From contig NZ_QBUC01000001.1 in the NCBI RefSeq assembly GCF_003058165.1, forward strand, positions 372,001 to 436,000: 64,000 bases of DNA, written 5' to 3'. Both the position numbers and the translations under genes were made by a program. This document shows positions 21,477 to 29,596 of the stretch, piece after piece; the first letter of the stretch is position 1, and each line of letters begins with the position of its first letter. The stretch comes from Paenisporosarcina sp. OV554 (GTDB lineage: Bacteria > Bacillota > Bacilli > Bacillales_A > Planococcaceae). The notes beneath the pieces are model-generated. The model searched no databases, was not told the origin of the DNA, and saw nothing but the letters and a program-made list of their open reading frames with translations.

Positions 21477-21953
21477 ATGAGCAATATATTAATCGAAGTA
21501 GAAAAGCTTGTAACGCCAATAGTTCAAGAATTGAAATTGGAACTCATTGATTTAGAGTTCGTTAGAGAAGGTAGAAATTGGTTCTTACGTATTTATGTAG
21601 ATACTCCTCAAGGTGGTATTGACATAGAACATTGTGCACTAGTAAGTGAGCGCGTAAGTGAAGTGTTAGATGCTAATGATCCAATTGAACAAAATTACTT
21701 TTTAGAAGTTTCTTCACCTGGGGCTGAACGTCCATTGAAAAAAGAAAGTGATTATCTTCGAGCAATTGGTCAATTCGTATTTGTAAAAACATATGAACCA
21801 GTGAATGGCTTGAAAGAGTTCGAAGGAATATTAACTGCTTATAGTGAGCAAGGTCTAGAAATTGAATATCGAGTTAAAACCAGAAAAATTAAAGTTCAAC
21901 TTGCACATGAGAAAATTGCTTTGGCACGTTTAGCAATCAATTTCTCTGCATAA
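21477..21953 (+). CDS. rimP: Ribosome maturation factor RimP
   Basis: Assists assembly of the 30S subunit. The 158 residues have the N-terminal alpha/beta domain with LELIDLEFVREGRNWFLRIYVD and the EVSSPGAERPLKKESDY signature, then an SH3-like C-terminal domain. ATG 21477 follows the ribosome site GGGAGG at 21466-21471. First gene of the rimP-nusA-rnpM-ylxQ-infB-ylxP-rbfA operon, with its own promoter and leader hairpin. B. subtilis name ylxS. Confidence 0.96.
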   Translation: MSNILIEVEKLVTPIVQELKLELIDLEFVREGRNWFLRIYVDTPQGGIDIEHCALVSERVSEVLDANDPIEQNYFLEVSSPGAERPLKKESDYLRAIGQFVFVKTYEPVNGLKEFEGILTAYSEQGLEIEYRVKTRKIKVQLAHEKIALARLAINFSA

Positions 21954-21976
21954 TGTGAATGTAGGAGTGAAGAAAA

Positions 21977-23146
21977 ATGGCAAAGTCAAAGGCAAAGTCA
22001 AAGGCAAATGCAAATGAGTTGCTAGATGCTTTAACGGCTCTTGAAAAGCAAAAAGGAATTTCACGTGAAGTTTTAATTGAAGCAATCGAAGCTGCGCTTG
22101 TTACGGCGTATAAACGCAATTTTAATCAAGCACAAAACGTCCGTGTTGACTTAAACCTAGATAACGGTACGATGTTAGTATTTTCACGTAAAGATGTAAT
22201 GGAAGAAGTATTAGACGACCGTCTACATATTTCATTGGAAGACGCTAAACAAGTAAATCCAGCGTACGAACTCGGAGATGTAGTGGAGCAAGAAGTGACG
22301 CCAAGAAACTTTGGACGTATCGCTGCTCAAACAGCTAAACAAGTTGTTACACAACGTGTTCGTGAAGCAGAACGTGGCATGATTTATGAAGAATATGTTG
22401 ACCGTGAAGAAGACATTGTCAATGGAATTGTGGAACGTTTAGATGCTCGTAATATTTATGTAGGGCTTGGAAAAGTAGAAGCGGTATTACCTGTGAATGA
22501 ACAAATTCTTACGGAAACATACCGTCCTCATGAACGTATAAAAGTGTATATTACAAAAGTAGAACGTACAACTCGTGGACCACAAGTATTTGTGTCTCGC
22601 ACACATCCAGGCTTACTTCGTCGCTTGTTTGAAATGGAAGTACCTGAAATCTATGATGGCATTGTGGAAATTAAATCTATCGCACGCGAAGCTGGAGATC
22701 GTTCGAAAATTTCAGTTGTTGCACATAACGATGATGTTGATCCAGTTGGTTCTTGCGTTGGTGCAAAAGGTTCACGTGTACAAACCATCGTTAATGAATT
22801 AAATGGTGAAAAAATTGATATCGTCGAGTGGTCTGAAGATCCAGTAATCTTTGTTGCAAATGCTCTTAGCCCTTCTAAAGTGTTAGATGTGCAAATCAAT
22901 GAAGACGAAAAATCGACGACGGTAGTAGTTCCGGATTATCAATTGTCTTTAGCTATTGGTAAACGTGGTCAAAACGCGCGTCTAGCAGCAAAGTTAACAG
23001 GATGGAAAATTGATATTAAGAGTGAAACTGATGCTCGCGAACTTGGTATTTATCCAGCTCAAGCTTCTGAAAGCTTTAGCGATATAGATGAAGAGTTCGA
23101 AGATAATAGCGATGATAATTACGATCTTTACAAAGATGAAGAATAA
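21977..23146 (+). CDS. nusA: Transcription termination/antitermination factor NusA
   Basis: Binds RNA polymerase and nascent RNA, modulating pausing and hairpin-dependent termination. The 389 residues show an N-terminal polymerase-binding domain (~12-130), S1 domain (~135-200), two KH domains (including VGACVGAKGSRV-like CVGAKGSRVQ and IGKRGQNARLA) and an acidic C-terminal tail (DIDEEFEDNSDDNYDLYKDEE region). The E. coli-type acidic repeats are absent, as is normal in Firmicutes. The N-terminus has a short Lys/Ala-rich stretch (AKSKAKSKANAN). ATG 21977 follows TAGGAGTGAAG. Confidence 0.97.
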   Translation: MAKSKAKSKANANELLDALTALEKQKGISREVLIEAIEAALVTAYKRNFNQAQNVRVDLNLDNGTMLVFSRKDVMEEVLDDRLHISLEDAKQVNPAYELGDVVEQEVTPRNFGRIAAQTAKQVVTQRVREAERGMIYEEYVDREEDIVNGIVERLDARNIYVGLGKVEAVLPVNEQILTETYRPHERIKVYITKVERTTRGPQVFVSRTHPGLLRRLFEMEVPEIYDGIVEIKSIAREAGDRSKISVVAHNDDVDPVGSCVGAKGSRVQTIVNELNGEKIDIVEWSEDPVIFVANALSPSKVLDVQINEDEKSTTVVVPDYQLSLAIGKRGQNARLAAKLTGWKIDIKSETDARELGIYPAQASESFSDIDEEFEDNSDDNYDLYKDEE

Positions 23147-23165
23147 GCGAAGAGGGTGAATTTTG

Positions 23166-23444
23166 ATGTCTAGTCAAAAGAAAATACCTTTACGAAAATG
23201 CGTTGCGACAGGCGAAATGTTTCCTAAGAAAGAAATGATTCGTATTGTTCGATCAAAAGAAGGCGAAGTTTCGGTTGACTTAACGGGTAAAAAGTCAGGT
23301 CGAGGAGCATATGTTTCTAAAACCAAACAAGCAGTTGAAATTGCGAAAAAACGCAAAATCCTGGATAACCAATTAGAAGCAAAAATACCAGAGAGCATTT
23401 TTGATGATTTGTTAACTGTGATTGAAAGAGAGCAACTGAAATGA
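23166..23444 (+). CDS. rnpM: RNase P modulator RnpM (YlxR family)
   Basis: Small RNA-binding protein of the YlxR family, recently reported in B. subtilis to bind and modulate RNase P RNA. It has 92 residues with the family core RKCVATGEMFPKKEMIRIVR and DLTGKKSGRGAYVSK. I choose ATG 23166 rather than TTG 23163 because it is 7 bases from the site GAGGGTGA (23151-23158). The stop overlaps ylxQ by 4 bases. Identification is firm; the detailed function rests on published work on the homologue. Confidence 0.93.
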   Translation: MSSQKKIPLRKCVATGEMFPKKEMIRIVRSKEGEVSVDLTGKKSGRGAYVSKTKQAVEIAKKRKILDNQLEAKIPESIFDDLLTVIEREQLK

Positions 23445-23761
23445 AACAAAAGCAACAAATTTTACAACTTCTCGGGTTAGCTGTCAGTGCGAGAATGTTA
23501 ACGTCTGGTGAAGAATTAGTCGTAAAAGTTATTCGTAATAGCCAGGCTAAGATTGTTATTATCTCATCTGATGCTTCTGCTAATACGTTGAAAAAAATTC
23601 AAGATAAATGTAAGTCTTACAACGTTGAGTTACATGTATTCGGTGATCGTTCAGATCTCGGACATGCTACAGGAAAAGATGCCCGTGTGGTACTCGCAGT
23701 AACCGACCAAGGTTTTGCGAAAAAACTTTCCGAACTACTCAACGAATTTAATCGGGGGTGA
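23441..23761 (+). CDS. rplGA: L7Ae-family RNA-binding protein YlxQ (RplGA)
   Basis: L7Ae/L30e-fold protein able to bind K-turn RNA, of uncertain cellular role. The 106 residues contain the expected [20 protein letters not shown] start, [13 protein letters not shown] and [14 protein letters not shown]-like [19 protein letters not shown]. The start ATG overlaps the rnpM stop (ATGA). The ribosome site for infB, CGGGGGTGA, is formed by the end of this gene. Confidence 0.93.
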   Translation: MKQKQQILQLLGLAVSARMLTSGEELVVKVIRNSQAKIVIISSDASANTLKKIQDKCKSYNVELHVFGDRSDLGHATGKDARVVLAVTDQGFAKKLSELLNEFNRG

Positions 23762-23765
23762 CCTA

Positions 23766-26303
23766 ATGACCAAACTACGGGTTCATGAATACGCAAAGCA
23801 AATTAATAAAACAAGTAAAGAAGTTATCGATCAATTAGGTAAATTAAATGTACAAGTGACGAATCATATGTCGACTTTAGAGGGAGATGCGGTTTCTAAA
23901 TTAGACTCTGTCTATAAAAAAACGTCTACTCCTGCACAAAAACCTGCATCAACAAATGCCAATCGTCCGCAAGGTGATCGTCCACAAGGTTCGGGTTATC
24001 AAGGCAATCGTCCACAAGGATCAGGTTCACAAGGTACTCGCCCGCAAGGTTCTAGTACTCAAGGGAGTCGTCCACAAGGTTCTGGTTACCAAGGAAACCG
24101 TCCTCAAGGTAGCAGTTCTCAAGGGAATCGCCCACAAGGTTCTGGTTACCAAGGGAATCGCCCACAAGGCAGTGGTACTCAAGGAAACCGTCCACAAGGT
24201 AGTGGTTATCAAGGGAACCGCCCACAACAAAGCAGTGGTACTCAATCAACTGGACCAAAAGCACCAGTGGGGCAAAGTCGTGGCGTAGCGAATGCTACAA
24301 CTCCATCACGCGATAAGACAAAACCTGTAACAGCAACTTCAGGTGATGGTCGCAATCAAGAACAAGGTACTCAGACTAAAGCGAAGAATTTTGGTCCAAA
24401 CCGTGCACCGGGTTCAAGCTTTAACCCTCGTGCTGGCGGCGGAAATCACCGTCCTGGAACTGGTAACCGCGCTGGAGGAAGAAATAAAGGCAAACAAAAC
24501 CGTCAACCAGTAGCACCACCAGTACCAAGAAAAGAAAAAGAATTACCAGAAAAAATTACATTCTATGAATCATTAACAGTTGCAGAACTAGCGAAAAAAT
24601 TAGGTAGAGAGCCATCTGAAATCATCAAAAAATTATTCTTACTTGGTGTAATGGCAACAATTAACCAAGAGTTAGATAAAGATGCAATTGAATTAATTTG
24701 TACAGATTACGGTGTCGAAGTAGAAGAAGAGATTCGTGTAGATATTTCTGATTTAGAAGGATATTTCGAGGGCGAACAAGAAGAACAAGGTGTTCAACTA
24801 GAACGTCCACCAGTTGTAACAATTATGGGGCACGTTGACCATGGTAAAACAACTCTTCTAGATTCAATTCGAAAAACAAAAGTAACTGCTGGTGAAGCTG
24901 GCGGAATTACTCAACATATTGGAGCTTACCAAGTTGTTGAAAATGGCAAGAAAATTACATTCTTAGATACACCTGGACACGCAGCCTTTACAACGATGCG
25001 TGCTCGTGGAGCAAAAGTAACTGATATTACGATTTTGGTTGTAGCTGCTGATGATGGTGTAATGCCTCAAACAATTGAAGCAATAAACCATGCGAAAGCT
25101 GCAGAAGTGCCAATTATCGTTGCTGTGAATAAAATGGATAAACCATCTGCTAATCCTGAACGTGTTATGCAAGAATTAACTGAACATGGATTAGTTTCTG
25201 AAGAATGGGGCGGAGAAACAATCTTTGCACCTATCTCAGCTTTAAAAGGTGAGGGTATCGATAACTTATTAGAAATGATTCTTTTAGTTTCTGAAGTTGC
25301 TGAGCTAAAAGCAGACTCTAGACGTCGTGCAATTGGTACAGTAATCGAAGCTCAACTTGACAAAGGTCGTGGCTCTGTCGCAACACTTCTAATACAAGAT
25401 GGAACACTAAAAATTGGAGATCCAATTGTAGTGGGTCACACGTATGGTCGTGTTCGTGCGATGGTCAACGATTTAGGTCGTCGAGTTAAAGAAGCGGGTC
25501 CAAGTACACCTGTTGAAATTACTGGGTTAAATGAAGTGCCTCAAGCTGGAGATCGTTTCGTAGTATTTGAAGATGAGAAAACAGCTCGCCAAGTTGGAGA
25601 GTCTCGTGCATCTACAGCTCTACAAGCACAACGTTCAGAAAAAACACGTGTAACTCTTGATAACTTATTTGACCAAATGAAACAAGGTGAAATGAAAGAG
25701 TTAAACATTATTGTTAAAGCCGACGTTCAAGGTGCTGTTGAAGCTATGGCAGCTTCACTTATGAAGCTTGAAGTTGAAGGCGTAAATGTACGTATCATTC
25801 ACACTGGTGCTGGTGCAATTACAGAATCTGATATCTCACTTGCTGCAGCTTCAAATGCAATCGTTATTGGATTTAATGTACGACCAGATACTAATGCAAA
25901 ACGTGCAGCAGAAGCTGAAGGAGTGGACATTCGTCTACACCGCATTATCTATAAAGTAATTGAAGAAATTGAAGCTGCAATGACTGGATTACTAGATCCT
26001 GAATTCCAAGAAAAAATCATTGGTCAAGCTGAAGTTCGTGAAACGTTTAAGGTTACGAAAATTGGAACAATTGCTGGAAGTTATGTAACTGAAGGTAAAA
26101 TTAGCCGAGATAGTGGCATCCGTGTTATTCGTGACAGCATTGTTGTATTTGAAGGTGAGTTAGATTCACTTAAACGCTTCAAAGATGATGCAAAAGAAGT
26201 TGCAAAAGGGTATGAATGTGGGATAACTGTGAAAAACTATCATGATGTTAAAGAAGGCGACATTATTGAAGCATTCGTAATGGAAGAAATCAAACGCAAA
26301 TGA
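23766..26303 (+). CDS. infB: Translation initiation factor IF-2 with a decapeptide-repeat linker
   Basis: GTPase that brings fMet-tRNA to the 30S subunit and promotes subunit joining. I start at ATG 23766 ([14 protein letters not shown]), 4 bases after ylxQ and behind GGGGGTGA, giving 845 residues. Order: IF2N domain (1-~52); low-complexity linker with eight RPQGSxxQGx decapeptides (72-151) and a Gly/Arg/Asn-rich stretch; second IF2N domain (~275-325); G domain with GHVDHGKT (~355), DTPGHAAF and NKMD; then domains II-IV. The repeat linker is unusual; the rest is canonical. Internal initiation forms (IF2-2) are possible but not shown. Confidence 0.97.
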   Translation: MTKLRVHEYAKQINKTSKEVIDQLGKLNVQVTNHMSTLEGDAVSKLDSVYKKTSTPAQKPASTNANRPQGDRPQGSGYQGNRPQGSGSQGTRPQGSSTQGSRPQGSGYQGNRPQGSSSQGNRPQGSGYQGNRPQGSGTQGNRPQGSGYQGNRPQQSSGTQSTGPKAPVGQSRGVANATTPSRDKTKPVTATSGDGRNQEQGTQTKAKNFGPNRAPGSSFNPRAGGGNHRPGTGNRAGGRNKGKQNRQPVAPPVPRKEKELPEKITFYESLTVAELAKKLGREPSEIIKKLFLLGVMATINQELDKDAIELICTDYGVEVEEEIRVDISDLEGYFEGEQEEQGVQLERPPVVTIMGHVDHGKTTLLDSIRKTKVTAGEAGGITQHIGAYQVVENGKKITFLDTPGHAAFTTMRARGAKVTDITILVVAADDGVMPQTIEAINHAKAAEVPIIVAVNKMDKPSANPERVMQELTEHGLVSEEWGGETIFAPISALKGEGIDNLLEMILLVSEVAELKADSRRRAIGTVIEAQLDKGRGSVATLLIQDGTLKIGDPIVVGHTYGRVRAMVNDLGRRVKEAGPSTPVEITGLNEVPQAGDRFVVFEDEKTARQVGESRASTALQAQRSEKTRVTLDNLFDQMKQGEMKELNIIVKADVQGAVEAMAASLMKLEVEGVNVRIIHTGAGAITESDISLAAASNAIVIGFNVRPDTNAKRAAEAEGVDIRLHRIIYKVIEEIEAAMTGLLDPEFQEKIIGQAEVRETFKVTKIGTIAGSYVTEGKISRDSGIRVIRDSIVVFEGELDSLKRFKDDAKEVAKGYECGITVKNYHDVKEGDIIEAFVMEEIKRK
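23979..24218 (+). repeat. 30-bp tandem repeat array inside infB (8 units)
   Basis: Eight consecutive 30-bp units encode [10 protein letters not shown] or close variants ([40 protein letters not shown]), flanked by a partial RPQGD before and RPQQSSG after. Every unit keeps the frame. Third-base differences between units show they are not all recent duplicates. Confidence 0.95.
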
Positions 26304-26578
26304 TTTCATATGCGGAATGCGAATTCATCATTCCGACTTCCCATTCGTTAAAAGAGAAGCGCGCTGTCCTGCAGCGCATGCTTACTCGAACGAAGCAAAA
26401 GTTTAACGTATCGATTTCTGAGATAGATCATCAAGATAAATGGCAAAGGACTCGTATTGCGATTGTTTGTGTCGCTTCTTCTAGTGACGCAAGCGACCGT
26501 GAACTGACCCACGCCATACATTACTTGGAATCTAATCCAGAGTGGGAACGAACGGAAACTATCCGTGAACACTTATAG
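26300..26578 (+). CDS. ylxP: YlxP family protein (DUF503)
   Basis: Small conserved protein encoded between infB and rbfA across Firmicutes; function not established, with some literature suggesting a link to ribosome assembly. The 92 residues include the family features [41 protein letters not shown] 26300 overlaps the infB stop by 4 bases. It is followed within 22 bases by rbfA, which supports a role in translation or ribosome assembly by context only. Confidence 0.9.
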   Translation: MISYAECEFIIPTSHSLKEKRAVLQRMLTRTKQKFNVSISEIDHQDKWQRTRIAIVCVASSSDASDRELTHAIHYLESNPEWERTETIREHL

Positions 26579-26600
26579 ATAGAACAGAGGTGAAGCCACC

Positions 26601-27041
26601 ATGGCGAATCGCTCAAATCGAGTAGCAGAACAAATGAAAAAAGAATTAGGCGAAATCATAGCTCGTAAACTAAAAGACCCGCGTATTGGGTTTGTCACTG
26701 TAACGGATGTTGAAGTTACAGGTGATTTACAACAAGCAACTGTCTTTATTACCGTTCTCGGAGATGATAGGAAACGTCGCGAAACGTTAAAAGGTTTAAC
26801 TCAAGCTAAAGGATTCATGCGTACTGAAATTGGTCAACGAATTCGATTACGTAAGACACCAGAACTTATGTTTGAACTCGATAAGTCTTTTGATTACGGG
26901 AATAAAATCGATAACTTACTTAAACAGATCAAAACTGAAGAAGTTGAGATTGAAGAAATCAATACTGAAGAAGTTGAGATTAAAGAAATCAAAACTGAAG
27001 AAGTTGAGATTAAAGAAATCAAAACTGAAGAAGTTGAATAA
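26601..27041 (+). CDS. rbfA: Ribosome-binding factor A with a repetitive acidic tail
   Basis: KH-fold cold-shock factor required for 30S maturation and 16S 5' end processing. Residues 1-~108 form the normal RbfA domain ([59 protein letters not shown]). The remaining ~38 residues are repeats of [10 protein letters not shown] encoded by a 30-bp tandem repeat, making the protein 146 residues against about 117 in B. subtilis. The tail alternates acidic and hydrophobic residues with lysines and may be helical or disordered. ATG 26601 follows AGAGGTGAAGCC. Confidence 0.95.
   Translation: MANRSNRVAEQMKKELGEIIARKLKDPRIGFVTVTDVEVTGDLQQATVFITVLGDDRKRRETLKGLTQAKGFMRTEIGQRIRLRKTPELMFELDKSFDYGNKIDNLLKQIKTEEVEIEEINTEEVEIKEIKTEEVEIKEIKTEEVE
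26928..27038 (+). repeat. 30-bp tandem repeat at the 3' end of rbfA
   Basis: Three full units start at 26928, 26958 and 26988 (ATCAAAACTGAAGAAGTTGA followed by GATTAAAGAA-type sequence), with a partial fourth running into the stop codon. Units differ at only two positions, so the array is recent. It is in frame and ends the protein. Confidence 0.95.
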
Positions 27042-27045
27042 CCAA

Positions 27046-27083
27046 AAGAAGTCTGCGAAACTTAGTTTTAGCAGGCTTCTTTC
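27046..27083 (+). terminator. Terminator after rbfA
   Basis: An 11-bp stem with one wobble, AAGAAGTCTGC (27046-27056) with GCAGGCTTCTT (27071-27081). The T-tract is short and interrupted, so readthrough into truB is likely. Confidence 0.6.
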
Positions 27084-27125
27084 CTATTTACAAAATACAT
27101 AATACGTATAAAGGAGTGGGACCGG

Positions 27126-28058
27126 ATGCAAAACGGCATTCTTCCGCTATGGAAAGAAAAAGGGATGACGTCCCACGATTGCGTCTTTAAACTACGTAAA
27201 ATTTTAAAAATGAAACGCATCGGCCATACAGGAACTTTAGATCCAAGTGTTGAGGGAGTCCTCCCGATTTGTTTAGGGGAATCGACAAAAGTAGCAGAGT
27301 ACCTCACTAACGCAGGTAAAATTTACGAGGCTGAAGTGACGATTGGTATATCCACTACTACAGAAGACGCAGACGGCGAGGTTGTGGAAAGTAATGATTC
27401 ATACAAACAATTTTCCCGCCAAGATATCCTTACAGCTTTAACTGAATTAACTGGAACTATCGAACAAACCCCACCTATGTATTCAGCGGTAAAAGTAAAT
27501 GGTAAAAAACTCTACGAATATGCACGCGCTGGAATTTCAATAGATAGACCGACAAGACAAGTAAATATTTACGAATTATCTCTACTAAGTGAAGAAACCA
27601 GTTTTTCTGGCGAACGAGTATCATTTAACATTCGTGTGTCGTGTAGCAAAGGAACCTATATTCGGACGCTTGCTGTTCAAATAGGCGAGAAACTTGGATA
27701 TCCTGCACATATGTCGAAGTTAGTACGTACAGCGTCTGGTACATTTAAAGCGGCCAATTGTTTTACTTTAAAACAAGTCCAAGATTTAGTAGATCAAAAT
27801 TCATTAAATGATAATTTATATGAATTAGATTATGCTCTCGAAGATATGCCGAAGTTTGAGGTTCCCAATCACTTAGAAAAAGCAATTCAAAATGGACAAG
27901 TATTAGATGCAATTAACGCGCTTCAGTCACAAGAACGAATAGTTTTTACTAGATTTGGACGAGCAGTTGCAGTTTATGTCAACCATCCTTCCAAGGAAGG
28001 TAAGATGAAACCTGAAAAAATGTTTAATCGATTACCTAAAGAAGGAGATGCGGAATGA
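27126..28058 (+). CDS. truB: tRNA pseudouridine(55) synthase TruB
   Basis: Makes pseudouridine 55 in the T loop of tRNAs. The 310 residues include the N-terminal GMTSHDCVFKLRKIL and the catalytic motif HTGTLDPSVEGVL with Asp39, then GTIEQTPPMYSAVKVNGKKLYEYAR and VSCSKGTYIRTLA typical of TruB. The C-terminal PUA-like portion is present. ATG 27126 follows AAAGGAGTGGG. The stop overlaps ribF by 4 bases. Order rbfA-truB-ribF-rpsO-pnp is conserved in Bacillales. Confidence 0.97.
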   Translation: MQNGILPLWKEKGMTSHDCVFKLRKILKMKRIGHTGTLDPSVEGVLPICLGESTKVAEYLTNAGKIYEAEVTIGISTTTEDADGEVVESNDSYKQFSRQDILTALTELTGTIEQTPPMYSAVKVNGKKLYEYARAGISIDRPTRQVNIYELSLLSEETSFSGERVSFNIRVSCSKGTYIRTLAVQIGEKLGYPAHMSKLVRTASGTFKAANCFTLKQVQDLVDQNSLNDNLYELDYALEDMPKFEVPNHLEKAIQNGQVLDAINALQSQERIVFTRFGRAVAVYVNHPSKEGKMKPEKMFNRLPKEGDAE

Positions 28059-29005
28059 ACACTGTACATTTATCCTATCCACACCACATAAGTGATTCAT
28101 CAATTACTGGTCCGTTTTCTTTAGCGATTGGATTTTTTGATGGCATACACCGTGGCCATCGAGAAGTTATTGGACATGCAAAAAGAGTGGCAGAAGAGCA
28201 AGGATTAAGATTAGCGGTCATGACATTTGATCCCCACCCTTCGATTGTCCTTGGAAAACGAAATGAAAAAGTATTTTATATTACTCCACTTGAACAAAAA
28301 TTAGATTTGCTTCAATCAATGGGTGTAGATACAACATTCGTGGTTCGCTTTACATCTGATTTTGCCCAATTAACTCCAGAAAATTTTGTTGATACATTTA
28401 TTCGTCAATTGAATGTAAAGCATGTAACAGCAGGGTACGATTTCACTTTTGGTTCTTGTGGAAAAGGCAATATGGAGATAATGAAAGAATTAGCCCAAAA
28501 CGATTTTCATGTATCGGTCGTTGAAAAAAAATCAGCTGATAGTGAAAAAATTAGTTCTACACGTATTCGACAAGCATTAACATTAGGTAACATGGAAAAT
28601 GTTCTTGAATTGCTCGGTAGACCTTTTCAAATTCCAGGAATAGTTGTTCATGGAGACAAGCGAGGTCGAACAATCGGCTTCCCAACGGCCAATATCCAGC
28701 CAAAAGAAGGATTTTATATTCCTGCAACTGGTGTCTATGCAGTCAGGATGTTAGTGCAAGACGAATGGGTAGATGGTGTTTGCAATGTTGGGTATAAACC
28801 AACGTTTAAAAACCCAGAAGAAAAACACTTAACAATTGAAGTTCATTTATTTAATTTTGATAAGAACATTTATGGAGAAGAAGTCTTCGTTGACTGGTAT
28901 CATCATATTAGAGATGAACGTAAATTTGATGGCATTGATTCGTTAAAACATCAAATTGAAAAAGATAAACAAACAGCTATATCATTTCTTCAACTGTCTA
29001 CTTAA
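28055..29005 (+). CDS. ribF: Bifunctional riboflavin kinase / FAD synthetase
   Basis: Converts riboflavin to FMN and then FAD. The 316 residues have an N-terminal nucleotidyltransferase domain (GFFDGIHRGHREVIGHA, with the G-x-x-D-x-x-H-x-G-H pattern; STRIRQAL) and a C-terminal flavokinase domain (GDKRGRTIGFPTANI; GVCNVGYKPTF). Called ribC in B. subtilis. Start ATG 28055 overlaps truB. The next gene, rpsO, has its own promoter only a few bases after this stop. Confidence 0.97.
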   Translation: MNTVHLSYPHHISDSSITGPFSLAIGFFDGIHRGHREVIGHAKRVAEEQGLRLAVMTFDPHPSIVLGKRNEKVFYITPLEQKLDLLQSMGVDTTFVVRFTSDFAQLTPENFVDTFIRQLNVKHVTAGYDFTFGSCGKGNMEIMKELAQNDFHVSVVEKKSADSEKISSTRIRQALTLGNMENVLELLGRPFQIPGIVVHGDKRGRTIGFPTANIQPKEGFYIPATGVYAVRMLVQDEWVDGVCNVGYKPTFKNPEEKHLTIEVHLFNFDKNIYGEEVFVDWYHHIRDERKFDGIDSLKHQIEKDKQTAISFLQLST

Positions 29006-29008
29006 GAG

Positions 29009-29037
29009 TTGCAAAGAAGTAGTGAATGTGCTACTAT
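29009..29037 (+). promoter_or_regulatory. Sigma-A promoter of rpsO
   Basis: TTGCAA (29009-29014), a 17-base spacer and TACTAT (29032-29037). It starts directly after the ribF stop at 29005, giving an rpsO leader of roughly 95 bases. Confidence 0.65.
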
Positions 29038-29042
29038 TCTTA

Positions 29043-29139
29043 AGTGCATAGAGATATGCCTAACCGTTGCTTGGCAGTGCGAATCACCAACGCTTGCTCG
29101 GTAATTGGGGATATTATGAGAGTATTGGAGGTGAACCGG
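29043..29139 (+). ncRNA. Candidate S15-binding leader of rpsO
   Basis: The ~95-base untranslated leader can form helices, for example ACCG with CGGT and GTTG with CAAC around CTTGGCAGTGCG. Autoregulatory S15 leaders with multi-helix junctions are known upstream of rpsO in Firmicutes. I infer the role from position and fold potential; I did not match it base by base to a published motif. Confidence 0.4.
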
Positions 29140-29409
29140 ATGGCAATTACACAAGAACGTAAAAATGAACTTATCGCTGAGTATCGTACTCATGAAAGCG
29201 ACACTGGTTCTGCAGACATTCAAATCGCTGTGTTAACAGAAGATATTAACAACTTGAACGAACATTTACGTACACACAAGAAAGATCATCACTCACGTCG
29301 TGGCCTTTTCAAAATGGTAGGACGTCGTCGTAACTTGTTAAAATACTTACGTGAAAACGAAGTATCACGTTACCGTGACTTGATCGCTAAACTTGGTTTA
29401 CGTCGATAA
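29140..29409 (+). CDS. rpsO: Small ribosomal subunit protein S15
   Basis: Primary 16S-binding protein of the platform that contacts 23S rRNA in bridge B4. I use ATG 29140, with TTGGAGGTGA just upstream; in-frame codons further upstream belong to the leader. This gives 89 residues, the family length, starting [19 protein letters not shown] and containing [33 protein letters not shown] and [13 protein letters not shown]. Confidence 0.97.
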   Translation: MAITQERKNELIAEYRTHESDTGSADIQIAVLTEDINNLNEHLRTHKKDHHSRRGLFKMVGRRRNLLKYLRENEVSRYRDLIAKLGLRR

Positions 29410-29423
29410 AATGCATTTTAGTG

Positions 29424-29450
29424 AAAGCGGGATTCGTCCCGCTTTTTCTT
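29424..29450 (+). terminator. Intrinsic terminator after rpsO
   Basis: A 9-bp stem, AAAGCGGGA (29424-29432) with TCCCGCTTT (29437-29445), with a stable TTCG tetraloop and a following T-run. Confidence 0.88.
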
Positions 29451-29596
29451 TATGTTCAAAAAGATTTCTCTGTATAGAATCCACTCTCAATTGACATTTT
29501 TATAATTTATCGCATGATAAACGCTTTTTTGATACACTACTAATGATACATACAACTATATTTACTAGGATTTTTAGAACGAGAGGAGTTCATTCA

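Noticed and set aside
23715-23765. Upstream extension of infB
   Set aside because: It would overlap the end of ylxQ, lacks a ribosome site, and the conserved IF2N domain starts at 23766 behind GGGGGTGA.
23979-24218. Regular 30-bp repeats suggesting a CRISPR array
   Set aside because: The repeats are contiguous with no spacers, stay in the infB frame and encode a repeated decapeptide.
24027-24264. Open frames on the opposite strand and in another frame across the infB repeat
   Set aside because: Any frame stays open through a stop-free repeat; the proteins are simple repeats and the IF-2 frame fully explains the sequence.
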